DNA from: UBA1664 sp964531715
GTDB taxonomy: Bacteria; Pseudomonadota; Alphaproteobacteria; Micavibrionales; UBA1664
NCBI GenBank assembly: GCA_964531715.1
Contig: CAZHEE010000006.1
Coordinates: forward strand, 24,278 to 88,277
Direction: 5' to 3'
Length of the DNA stretch: 64,000 nucleotides
Both the position numbers and the translations under genes were made by a program. The notes below the pieces were generated by a model. It ran no database searches. It was not told the DNA's origin and saw only the letters and a list, made by a program, of their open reading frames with translations. Below are positions 34,911-43,308 of the stretch, piece after piece; position 1 is the first letter of the stretch; each line of letters begins with the position of its first letter.

Positions 34911-35662
34911 TGAAAGACGCAACCGTTCAGAGTGCGAAGAAGGGTTTGCAGGCCGTTGCTATCGCAAAATCTTATAAAAAACGCCCTGTTTTAAGGGATG
35001 TGAGTATCTCTATAAAACAAGGCGAATCCGTCGCCCTGCTTGGTCCGAATGGGGCAGGAAAAACCAGCCTGTTTTATATTATTACAGGCCTTGTAAAGGC
35101 GAATAGCGGTACTATCAGCCTTGATGGTGAGGATATTACTAAACTGCCCATGTATCGGCGCGCGCGCCTCGGTGTCGGCTACCTACCTCAGGAAGCATCG
35201 ATTTTCAGAGGGTTAAATGTTGAGGATAATATCCGCGCCATTCTGCAAACCAATCAGGACATGAACAAGGATGAGCAGGAAGCATTACTTGATGAACTGC
35301 TTGCCGAATTTTCAATTTCTCATTTGCGTGTGACACCGTCTGTTGCATTGTCGGGGGGGGAGAGGCGCAGGCTTGAAATTGCTAGAGCCTTGGCCTCGCG
35401 CCCGAAATTTATTTTACTTGATGAACCGCTGGCAGGGATTGACCCGATAGCGGTGAATGATATTCGCGATTTGATTGCCCATCTTAAAAATCGCGGTATC
35501 GGGGTGCTTATTACCGATCATAATGTGCGTGATACGCTTGAAATTGTTGACCGCGCCTATATCCTTCATGACGGATATATCCTGACTGAGGGTACACCTG
35601 ACACAATTGTCCAAAATGATGATGTCCGGCGTGTCTATCTCGGTAAAAACTTTAAGGTTTAA
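34907..35662 (+). CDS. lptB: LPS export ABC transporter ATPase LptB
   Basis: A 251-residue ABC ATPase. Walker A is GPNGAGKTS, the signature is LSGGERRRLEIARALA, Walker B is FILLDEPLAGIDP, and the switch His is in LITDHNVRDTL. The sequence GLVKANSGTISLDGEDITKLPMY is cut from the typical LptB family pattern. It powers the LptBFG complex; lptF and lptG are not in this window. rpoN, often next in related genomes, is absent, and dnaB follows. Confidence 0.95.
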   Translation: MMKDATVQSAKKGLQAVAIAKSYKKRPVLRDVSISIKQGESVALLGPNGAGKTSLFYIITGLVKANSGTISLDGEDITKLPMYRRARLGVGYLPQEASIFRGLNVEDNIRAILQTNQDMNKDEQEALLDELLAEFSISHLRVTPSVALSGGERRRLEIARALASRPKFILLDEPLAGIDPIAVNDIRDLIAHLKNRGIGVLITDHNVRDTLEIVDRAYILHDGYILTEGTPDTIVQNDDVRRVYLGKNFKV

Positions 35663-35718
35663 GACAAGCTTACTAAAATTGAGTCGCTTTTTTTATGGTA
35701 GTTTTGTAATGTCTGATA

Positions 35719-37203
35719 ATGGTTGAGGCGGCACAAATAATGGACAATGAAAATAACGGCGGTACGGATGATGTCACCGCCATTCGGACGCTTCCGCATA
35801 ATTTAGAGGCTGAACAGGCTTTGCTCGGCGCGATGTTGGAAGATAACCGCATCATTGACAATTTCTCCGATTTCCTGCGCCCGATGCATTTTTTTATGCC
35901 TGTGCATCAGCGGATTTATGACGCCATCCTGAAACTGACCGAGCGTGGGCAAAATGCAGACGCGGTTACGGTCAAAGCTTATTTTGAAAGCGATAATGAT
36001 TTAAAAGATGTCGGTGGTGCGGCTTATATCAGCGACCTAGCCTCATCCGTTATCTCTGTTTTAAACGCCAAGCATTATGCACAAGTGCTCTATGACCTCC
36101 ATATTCGCCGTGAACTCATCGCCATCGGGCGCGATGTTGTGAATGAAGCCTTTGAACAGGATATTGACAGCAGCCCTGATGACTGTCTTCAGCATGCCGA
36201 AAAACGCCTTTATGATTTGGCGGAAACGGGCGAAGGGCAAAGCGGTTTTATCACGATGAAAGACGCGGTCGGTGTCGCCATTCAAAATGCCGAAAAAGCC
36301 TTCAAAACCGAGGGGCATGTGACAGGGGTGACAACAGGCTTGCGCGATTTGGATAAGCGTTTAGGCGGGCTTCAGCCCTCTGATTTGCTCATCCTTGCCG
36401 CGCGACCTGCCATGGGGAAAACCTCGCTCGCGGTCAATATTGCTTATAATGCCGCCTATGCGCATCATCGTTCAGGCGGGCAGGAAGGCGGGCGCGTTGG
36501 TGTTCTGTCCCTTGAAATGTCGTCAGACCAGCTCGCCTCTCGATTGCTTTGTGACTTGGCCGAGATGCCGGGCGATAAAATCAGGCGGGGTGATTTTGGC
36601 GCAGAGGAATTTCGGAGGTTATCGGAGGCCGCAAACAGCCTCTCACTTATCCCGCTATATATCGATGACACGCCTGCCCAGACAATTACCGCCATTCGGA
36701 CACGCGCCCGGCGGATGAAGCGGAAGCATGGGCTGGAACTGCTTATTGTCGACTATCTTCAACTTTTGCGCGGAACGGGATCAAAACAGGGGAATGAAAA
36801 CCGCGTGCTCGAAGTCTCAGAGATTACGCGTGGCTTAAAAGCGATTGCGAAGGACTTGCATATTCCGGTGATTGCCTTATCGCAGCTCTCGCGCGGGGTT
36901 GAAAGCCGTGAAGATAAGCGACCCCAGCTTGCGGATTTGCGGGAATCAGGTTCGATTGAACAGGATGCGGATGTGGTGATGTTTATCTATCGTGATGAAT
37001 ATTATTTACAAAACGCACAGCCATCGGAAGATGATGCCGAGAAAATGGCGGCTTGGCAGGAGAAGATGGACAAGGCCTATAACAAGGCAGATATTATCAT
37101 TGCCAAACAACGACACGGTCCGACAGGGACGGAAACATTATTTTTCGACGGGCGATACACCCGCTTCCGCGACCTTGATAAGCATCATAGTGACCGTTTT
37201 TAA
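35719..37203 (+). CDS. dnaB: replicative DNA helicase DnaB
   Basis: A 494-residue hexameric helicase. The N-terminal DnaB domain starts LPHNLEAEQALLGAMLEDN. The C-terminal RecA-like domain has Walker A ARPAMGKTSLAVN, VLSLEMSSDQLASRLL, the Walker B segment LLIVDYLQLLRG, and ALSQLSRGVESREDKRPQL. No intein or other insertion is visible in the P-loop region. It unwinds DNA ahead of Pol III; the clamp-loader gene dnaX lies about 6 kb downstream. Confidence 0.97.
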   Translation: MVEAAQIMDNENNGGTDDVTAIRTLPHNLEAEQALLGAMLEDNRIIDNFSDFLRPMHFFMPVHQRIYDAILKLTERGQNADAVTVKAYFESDNDLKDVGGAAYISDLASSVISVLNAKHYAQVLYDLHIRRELIAIGRDVVNEAFEQDIDSSPDDCLQHAEKRLYDLAETGEGQSGFITMKDAVGVAIQNAEKAFKTEGHVTGVTTGLRDLDKRLGGLQPSDLLILAARPAMGKTSLAVNIAYNAAYAHHRSGGQEGGRVGVLSLEMSSDQLASRLLCDLAEMPGDKIRRGDFGAEEFRRLSEAANSLSLIPLYIDDTPAQTITAIRTRARRMKRKHGLELLIVDYLQLLRGTGSKQGNENRVLEVSEITRGLKAIAKDLHIPVIALSQLSRGVESREDKRPQLADLRESGSIEQDADVVMFIYRDEYYLQNAQPSEDDAEKMAAWQEKMDKAYNKADIIIAKQRHGPTGTETLFFDGRYTRFRDLDKHHSDRF

Positions 37204-37250
37204 AAAGAAATAAATGGCAAGATATATTCCTTACAGCTTGTAAAAAACTT

Positions 37251-37323
37251 GTCATCTCGACCGAGTGTAATGAGTGGAGAGATCTGCGCGGTAATCAGAT
37301 CACTCGGCTAAGCTCGGGATGAC
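37251..37323. repeat. GTCATCTCGACC-type palindromic repeat
   Basis: The left arm GTCATCTCGACCGAGTG and right arm AGCTCGGGATGAC form an imperfect palindrome of 73 bases. It is the same family as 31921-31989 in the opposite orientation. It lies in the convergent gap between dnaB and the glutamate dehydrogenase. Confidence 0.8.
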
Positions 37324-37381
37324 AAGATTATCACGTAAGTTTTGTGAAACTCTGTAAAATGGTTATTTTAAAACCTTATAC

Positions 37382-40300
37382 TTAAATCAACTGACTTAAG
37401 CGCAATTCTGTCGCGGTGAGCATCGCAAAATCGGGTGCATCATGCTCTCTTAAATGACCGAGCATGTCAATAATCGGCTGAGTCGCATTCTCATGCGCTT
37501 TCAACCATGTTTGAACAGGATTTTTATCGCAGGTTTTTTTATAGGTATCACAGTAATTCGAGACAATATAACGCGTCAGCGTGGCCTGCGTTTTATAAAG
37601 CCTATCTGTCAAATTTTTGAGCGTTTCCGCCTCCCATTGTGACTCAGCTTGCCTTTCGCGGGCTTGATCGCGCAACCAAACGAATGAGAAAATCTCATTT
37701 AAATTGAAATAAACTTTCGCAACCGTATCGATATTTTTACCTTCATTATCCGCAATATGCGCAACATCAAAAGCCGTATTGAGAATTGGAAGCATAGCCA
37801 CACGGCGAGCGATATCCATTGGAAAGCCAGCCTCTTTCAATCTGTTTTGTCGCTCTGCAATAAATAGTAAACCTGAGTTAGGGAGGAGATTGTCAATATT
37901 TTTCACTAAATGCTGCACTGATTTTTGAAAATTTTTGCCAAGCGCTACAAGGTTTTCATCTTTTAAACTTTCAACATCGAAATTTTTCAAAAACCATGTT
38001 GTGCCATAATTCACAAATGTCGCAATTTTTGATAAAGCCTCAATCTGTGATAATGCGGAAGCCTTGTTATCAAGGGCCTCAATATCGGCATAGAGATTAC
38101 TTAGGCTGAAAATTTCGCGGATAATAATATAGGCACGCGCCACCGTGCAGGCGGCAACACCCGTCTTTATGGTTTGATCCATGATATAGGCAGGCCCCAT
38201 ACGATTGATAATTGTATTTGAAAGTTGAGTCGCGATAATTTCACGTTTCAAACGGTGGCTGTCCATTTGATCACGGTATTTCTTTTGCAATTTTGCAGGA
38301 AAATAATTGATAAGCCAGCTTTGAAAGGCAGGGTCATCGGGAATATGACTGTCCAGCAAATCCTGAAATAATTTAATTTTCGTATAGGATACTAGCGTCG
38401 CAATTTCTGGCGCGGTCAACCCTTGATTATTGCGCGCGCGTTCTTCAATCGCCGCCGCATTGGGCAAATATTCAATCTCACGATTAAGGTTTACCGCTTT
38501 TTCCAGATGCGTGATAAGGTCAGCGTGCAATTGAAGCGTTTCCGAAGCCTCATGCGCCACAACCGAGATGGCTTGCGCTTGTTGATCATTATTTCTTAAA
38601 ACAAGCGCGGCAATATCATCCGTCATACTTTTCAAGAGTTTGTTCCGCGTTTTCACATCCATCTCATTTTGCTGCATTAATTGTTGCAGCAGAATTTTGA
38701 TATTGACTTCGAGGTCGGAGGAGTTGACGCCGCCTGAATTATCAACAAAATCGGCGTATAATTTAACACCAAGGAGAGCCATGCAGATACGCCCTGCATG
38801 GGTTACACCCAAATTCGCACCCTCGCCAATGACACGCGCGCGAACCTCATGTGCATCAACGCGGATGGTATCATTCGCCTTATCCCCCACATCGGCATGA
38901 GACTCATTAGGCGCCTTGATATAAGTACCGATACCGCCAAACCAGAGAAGGTCAGTTTGAGCCTTTAACATGGCGTTCATAAGCTTTTGCGGTGAGACTT
39001 TTTTATCGCTTAAGTCAAAACGCTTCATGATCTCAGGGGTGAGGCTCAACTCTTTATCATGTCGCGAGAATATTCTTCCGCCTTTGGACAGGATTTTTTC
39101 GTTGTAATGATCCCACCCCTTAATCTCGTTGAATAATCTTTCCCGTTCCTTAAAAGATTTTTTAATATCAGGGTCAGGGTCGCAGAAGATATGCAGATGG
39201 TTAAACGCCCCTATTAGGCGGATATAAGGGGAAAGCAACATACCGTTCCCGAATACATCACCACCCATATCGCCGATACCGATAACATCAAATTCTTGGC
39301 GCTGGATATCGAGTCCAAGCTCTCTGAAATGGCGTTTGACCGATTCCCACGCGCCTTTGGCCGTTATGCCCATGTCCTTATGGTCGTACCCGGCCGACCC
39401 GCCAGAGGCAAATGCATCGCCAAGCCAGAAGTTATAATCCTCTGCAATACCATTCGCAATATCGGAAAAAGTTGCGGTTCCCTTATCGGCGGCAACGACC
39501 AGATAGGGATCATCGCAATCATGGCGAACGCAATCTTTTGGCGGCTTCACCTTTTTATTCACGATATTATCAGTGATATCAAGCAAGCCTGAAATGAAAA
39601 TTTTATAGCATGTAATCGCCTCATCTTGCATGGCCTTTCTATCGGGATTTTGAGGCGGGCGTTTGACAACAAAGCCACCCTTGGAACCGACAGGAATAAT
39701 TACCGCATTTTTTACATTTTGAGCCTTCATCAACCCAAGCACTTCTGTTCTGAAATCCTCATGACGGTCTGACCAGCGAAGCCCGCCACGCGCAACCTTA
39801 CCGCCGCGTAAATGAACCCCTTCAACGCGGGGAGAATAAACAAATATTTCAACATAGGGTTTCGGAAGGGGGAGAATATCTATACGGGAACTATCGAGTT
39901 TTACCGAAACATAATCTTTATTCTGAAAGAAATTTGTGCGAAGCGATGCACCAATCAGCTGCAGCAAAGAGTGCAAAATTTTATCCTGATCAAAAGACGG
40001 CACATCCTGCAACAATTTCTCAATTTTCTTTATATGTTTGTTTTGTGCATTCTCCCTTTCTTTCTGAGGGCGTGATGGGTCGTGACGGTCATAGAAATAA
40101 TCAACACATGAAGCTGCAATTTTTGGATATTCAGTCAGAGCCTGCATCATATAACCGGGGGAAAATTGTATACCTGTCTGGCGCATATAGCGGATAAAGG
40201 TTCGTAGAATCAATACATCGCGCCATGGCATTTGAGCCTTGGCCGTAAGGGCATTAAGTGCATCATTTTCAGAAGTTTGATTCCAAATGGCGCGTAGACT

Positions 40301-42145
40301 TTCCTCAAAAACACCCTTAATGTCTTTAACGGAACGGGCATGGTCCGGATTACGAAACGCAATTTCAAAATCATGAAGCCATACAGCTTTATCGCCTTTA
40401 ATTTTTAACTTAAAGGGTTTTTCGGCAATCACACGAAAACCGTAATTTTCTAAAATCGGCAAAATATCTGATAGTGTTACAGGGTCATCCGGATGATAAA
40501 TTTTTAAATTGAGTGTTGCTTTATCGTCAGTAACATCCTGATACAAGTTAAGCGCAAAAGATGCTGTCTCTGCCATTTCTTCCAGCTTAAGAATATCATC
40601 GTGAACTTCATCACCCACGGCTTGCTCACAATAGCTTAACGGAAATGCGGAAGCATACTTCTCTGCAAGGTCGAGCGCGGCTTTTTCCTCCTCGCAAGCA
40701 TTCAGCAAGATAGCCCTTAGTTTTTCAGGCCATGACCGCGCGGCCTTTACAAGCTTATCTTCAATGGCATCAAAATCATGCTTTTTTGCATCATTATCAT
40801 CATCCGAAAGCGTGATGCGATAAATCACACGCGCCAAAGGTGAGTCATCCAAAACCGTGTAAAAAGCCTCACATGTACCATGAAAGGATTCTTCCAATAT
40901 ATTTTGCATTTTCATGCGTAAATCGGTTTCGTATTTCTCACGCGGCGTATAAACAAGGCAGGATACGTAGCGTTTGAAGGGGTCTTCGCGAACATATAGC
41001 GCAACTTTCGGCTGTTCTTGCAACGCCATGATGGAGACCACATATTGCTGCAGCAAATCTGTATCAATCTGGAACAGCTCATCACGCGGATACTTTTCCA
41101 AAATATGCATAAGGGCGCGGTGATTGTGGCTGTTCGGGCGATAACCGGATTGCTCTAATACTTGATTAACCTTGTGACGCAAATAAGGAATATCCTGAAT
41201 TGAACGGGAGTAAGTGACAGAGGTAAATAGCCCGATAAACAGCCGCTCACCATTGACATTGCCATTTTTATCATATGTTTTAATTGCTATCGCATCCATC
41301 GGCACACGGCGGTGAACAGTTGCGCGTTTATTGACTTTTGCGATAGTGAGGGTGGGTTGTTCCAGCCGGATTTGCTGCAACGCTTCGGGTAATTGTTGCC
41401 GTGCCTGATTAATATAAACAGGGCGTTTTTCATCGCTTAAGAGGCCAAGACCGGACCCTTTGACTATTTTTGATGTTGTTGTTTTTTGAGATGAAGACAG
41501 GCTGTATTCGCGATAGCCAAGAAGCGTAAAATTATCATCATGAATATAATTAAGAAATGCCTGATACTCTTCAAATAAAGTTTTATCAGGTGCAGCATTT
41601 TGTATGTCGAGTGCCTGAATAGTTTGTTTCAAGGCCTCCTTCATTTTCTGCCAATCGCGCGTGGCGAAGCTGACATCCTCAGTGACAGAGCGCAGCGATT
41701 CTTTAAGCTTATTTTTATCTTCTACGCTTAAAATTCCTTGTAGGGCTATAATTAAAAGGGACAGGACATCATCCTCACCTTTATAAGGCTGGGTCAGGAC
41801 ATCGACTTTTTCAAGCTCCCCGTTTTTGTTGTGTTCAATTTTCACACTGTGATGAAGGACGCCTTCAATCGTAAAACCATGCGCCGTACAATCCGCTGTG
41901 ATGGAATCAATCAAGAATGGTTTATCATCCGTTATCAGAACAAGCACGGTTTGGTCATGTTTATCCTGCTTACCTTGTTTCTCAACCGCATCGATATGGA
42001 TACATGTTGCGCCGTTATCTTTATTTCTTAGTAATGCCTCCGCCGTCTCAACCGCTTGAGATAAAGCATGGGCAGGAATATGTGTATGTTGCTTTTTTGC
42101 AGCGGATTTTTTGAGTGTTTCTTGAAAATTTTTAAAGGCAGGCAT
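37382..42145 (-). CDS. gdhB: NAD-specific glutamate dehydrogenase (large, GDH180 type)
   Basis: A 1587-residue enzyme of the large NAD-dependent family found in alpha- and gammaproteobacteria. The N-terminal half is the regulatory part, with ACT-like segments (VLVLITDDKPFLIDSITAD). The catalytic core contains GGKVARGGLRWSDRHEDFRTE, PVGSKGGFVVK, VAADKGTATFSDIANGIAED, FASGGSAGYDHK and GIGDMGGDVFGNGMLLS, the Rossmann glycine motif. The C-terminal helical domain is kept to LRLSQLI. It oxidises glutamate to 2-oxoglutarate, so amino acids may be an important carbon source. It stands alone on the minus strand. The symbol gdhB is the one used in Pseudomonas. Confidence 0.95.
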   Translation of the reverse strand: MPAFKNFQETLKKSAAKKQHTHIPAHALSQAVETAEALLRNKDNGATCIHIDAVEKQGKQDKHDQTVLVLITDDKPFLIDSITADCTAHGFTIEGVLHHSVKIEHNKNGELEKVDVLTQPYKGEDDVLSLLIIALQGILSVEDKNKLKESLRSVTEDVSFATRDWQKMKEALKQTIQALDIQNAAPDKTLFEEYQAFLNYIHDDNFTLLGYREYSLSSSQKTTTSKIVKGSGLGLLSDEKRPVYINQARQQLPEALQQIRLEQPTLTIAKVNKRATVHRRVPMDAIAIKTYDKNGNVNGERLFIGLFTSVTYSRSIQDIPYLRHKVNQVLEQSGYRPNSHNHRALMHILEKYPRDELFQIDTDLLQQYVVSIMALQEQPKVALYVREDPFKRYVSCLVYTPREKYETDLRMKMQNILEESFHGTCEAFYTVLDDSPLARVIYRITLSDDDNDAKKHDFDAIEDKLVKAARSWPEKLRAILLNACEEEKAALDLAEKYASAFPLSYCEQAVGDEVHDDILKLEEMAETASFALNLYQDVTDDKATLNLKIYHPDDPVTLSDILPILENYGFRVIAEKPFKLKIKGDKAVWLHDFEIAFRNPDHARSVKDIKGVFEESLRAIWNQTSENDALNALTAKAQMPWRDVLILRTFIRYMRQTGIQFSPGYMMQALTEYPKIAASCVDYFYDRHDPSRPQKERENAQNKHIKKIEKLLQDVPSFDQDKILHSLLQLIGASLRTNFFQNKDYVSVKLDSSRIDILPLPKPYVEIFVYSPRVEGVHLRGGKVARGGLRWSDRHEDFRTEVLGLMKAQNVKNAVIIPVGSKGGFVVKRPPQNPDRKAMQDEAITCYKIFISGLLDITDNIVNKKVKPPKDCVRHDCDDPYLVVAADKGTATFSDIANGIAEDYNFWLGDAFASGGSAGYDHKDMGITAKGAWESVKRHFRELGLDIQRQEFDVIGIGDMGGDVFGNGMLLSPYIRLIGAFNHLHIFCDPDPDIKKSFKERERLFNEIKGWDHYNEKILSKGGRIFSRHDKELSLTPEIMKRFDLSDKKVSPQKLMNAMLKAQTDLLWFGGIGTYIKAPNESHADVGDKANDTIRVDAHEVRARVIGEGANLGVTHAGRICMALLGVKLYADFVDNSGGVNSSDLEVNIKILLQQLMQQNEMDVKTRNKLLKSMTDDIAALVLRNNDQQAQAISVVAHEASETLQLHADLITHLEKAVNLNREIEYLPNAAAIEERARNNQGLTAPEIATLVSYTKIKLFQDLLDSHIPDDPAFQSWLINYFPAKLQKKYRDQMDSHRLKREIIATQLSNTIINRMGPAYIMDQTIKTGVAACTVARAYIIIREIFSLSNLYADIEALDNKASALSQIEALSKIATFVNYGTTWFLKNFDVESLKDENLVALGKNFQKSVQHLVKNIDNLLPNSGLLFIAERQNRLKEAGFPMDIARRVAMLPILNTAFDVAHIADNEGKNIDTVAKVYFNLNEIFSFVWLRDQARERQAESQWEAETLKNLTDRLYKTQATLTRYIVSNYCDTYKKTCDKNPVQTWLKAHENATQPIIDMLGHLREHDAPDFAMLTATELRLSQLI

Positions 42146-42265
42146 GCTATTATTACGCTCATAATCAAATTAAGTTTAAGAATAATACGCTATCATCATC
42201 ATATCTTTAAGCAAAGACGGCAATCTTGATTGATTATATCTGCCTATCTGTGACATACTGTTAAC

Positions 42266-42886
42266 ATGGAATTAGACTTATTAATCAATAAAACAGGCGA
42301 GTATGGCATTGTCACCACGCATCAATTCGAGGCAAAACCATCGGCCGCTTTCTTTGACCATGATACGCTCCGATTATCATTGGAATTTAGCGAAACGATG
42401 GATAGCGTGCCATTGAATGTTACCGTGGCACTCGACCATGCAGAGGCACTCATTTTAAGAAACCAGATTTATTTCGTGGTTTATGAGGGTGATTTCATCG
42501 TGATGGCAGAGACAATCCCATTAATTCATACAGGGGCAACGGCAGGTTCATCAACAAGCGGGCAAGCCTACGGCACAATCAGTCAAGCGGAATACTGGCT
42601 TAAAACCGCGATTCAGGGGCAACCCATCCATCGCGATAATCTGGGGCATGAAAATGCCAGCGGCGGCGTCATGCGCGGTGTCTCCCCGAAAGTTCTCAGG
42701 CTCGCCCCTCAACTCCAACGCCAGTTGGCGCAAGAGCGGGCCAATGCGCCGAAACCGGCTCCGGCATTGACCGTTCCTACTATGGGAATGGGCGGCAATT
42801 CAGGCGGTGGCAGGTCAACTGGCGGCATTCAAAACCCGAACCTAAATAACCGTCATCCCAAACCACCAACCGATATGGGTGAGTAA
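42266..42886 (+). CDS. hypothetical protein with Gly/Pro-rich tail
   Basis: A 206-residue protein with no signal peptide or membrane segment. Residues 1-140 look globular and beta-rich (LRLSLEFSETMDSVPLNVTVAL, NQIYFVVYEGDFIVMAETIPL). Residues 150-206 are low complexity: PKPAPALTVPTMGMGGNSGG and NNRHPKPPTD. I do not recognise a family. It is the last gene before the SRP RNA region. The ATG has no strong ribosome site. Confidence 0.6.
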   Translation: MELDLLINKTGEYGIVTTHQFEAKPSAAFFDHDTLRLSLEFSETMDSVPLNVTVALDHAEALILRNQIYFVVYEGDFIVMAETIPLIHTGATAGSSTSGQAYGTISQAEYWLKTAIQGQPIHRDNLGHENASGGVMRGVSPKVLRLAPQLQRQLAQERANAPKPAPALTVPTMGMGGNSGGGRSTGGIQNPNLNNRHPKPPTDMGE

Positions 42887-42894
42887 ATTTCTAG

Positions 42895-42915
42895 ATCCTG
42901 AAATAAATTCAGGAT
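42895..42915. repeat. short hairpin repeat after the hypothetical gene
   Basis: ATCCTGAA pairs with TTCAGGAT around ATAAA and is followed by GACAA. It resembles the hairpin at 30657-30679. It may double as a weak terminator. Confidence 0.45.
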
Positions 42916-42979
42916 GACAATTATTCTTCTCAGAGTTTTAATTTGCTTTTTCGCTATTTATAATCTAAATACATCCTTG

Positions 42980-43070
42980 GAAGTCGGCGCGGGCGGGTCG
43001 CTCGCCAATCTGGTCAGGCCGGAGACGGAGCAGCCATAACGAATTCATCCGGGTCGTGTCCGACTTCTTT
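42980..43070 (+). ncRNA. ffs: signal recognition particle RNA, bacterial small type (4.5S)
   Basis: The conserved helix 8 is clear: CTGGTCAGG, a CCG-GAGA-CGG tetraloop stem, then AGCAGCCATAACG. The ends pair: GAAGTCGG (42980-42987) with CCGACTTC (43060-43067), giving a hairpin of about 90 nt. An eight-T run at 43068-43075 ends transcription. In E. coli the loop is GGAA; here it is GAGA, also a GNRA loop. It forms the SRP with Ffh. It is placed in the 422-base gap before dnaX. Confidence 0.93.
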
Positions 43071-43094
43071 TTTTTATTCGTCATTACAAGAAAA

Positions 43095-43196
43095 CCTTCT
43101 CCCTTGGGAGAAAGTGGCGAACACCCGTGAGCCGGATGAGGGGCTTTAAAACCATATTTCCCCTCACCCTAACCCTCTCCCAAGGGAGAGGGGACT
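43095..43196. repeat. CTTCTCCCTTGGGAG-type dispersed palindromic repeat
   Basis: CTTCTCCCTTGGGAGAA on the left faces CTCTCCCAAGGGAGAGG on the right, with GGATGAGGGG and CCCCTCACCC between. This gives a stem-loop of about 100 bases. The same motif is widespread in bacterial intergenic DNA as I recall it. It lies between the SRP RNA and dnaX. Confidence 0.75.
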
Positions 43197-43308
43197 TTGT
43201 TTATCTCTTCTTCGCATTAAAATAAATTCTTCATTTAAATGAGTTCACTACCTAAGAAAAATTGTCCATAGAAATCCCCTCTAAATCTTGCTATCACTTA
43301 TACAAGAC

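Noticed and set aside
43095..43196. Possible CRISPR or rho-independent terminator before dnaX
   Set aside because: There is only one inverted pair, no direct repeats with spacers, and no T-run; it fits a dispersed palindrome. No CRISPR array was seen anywhere in the window.
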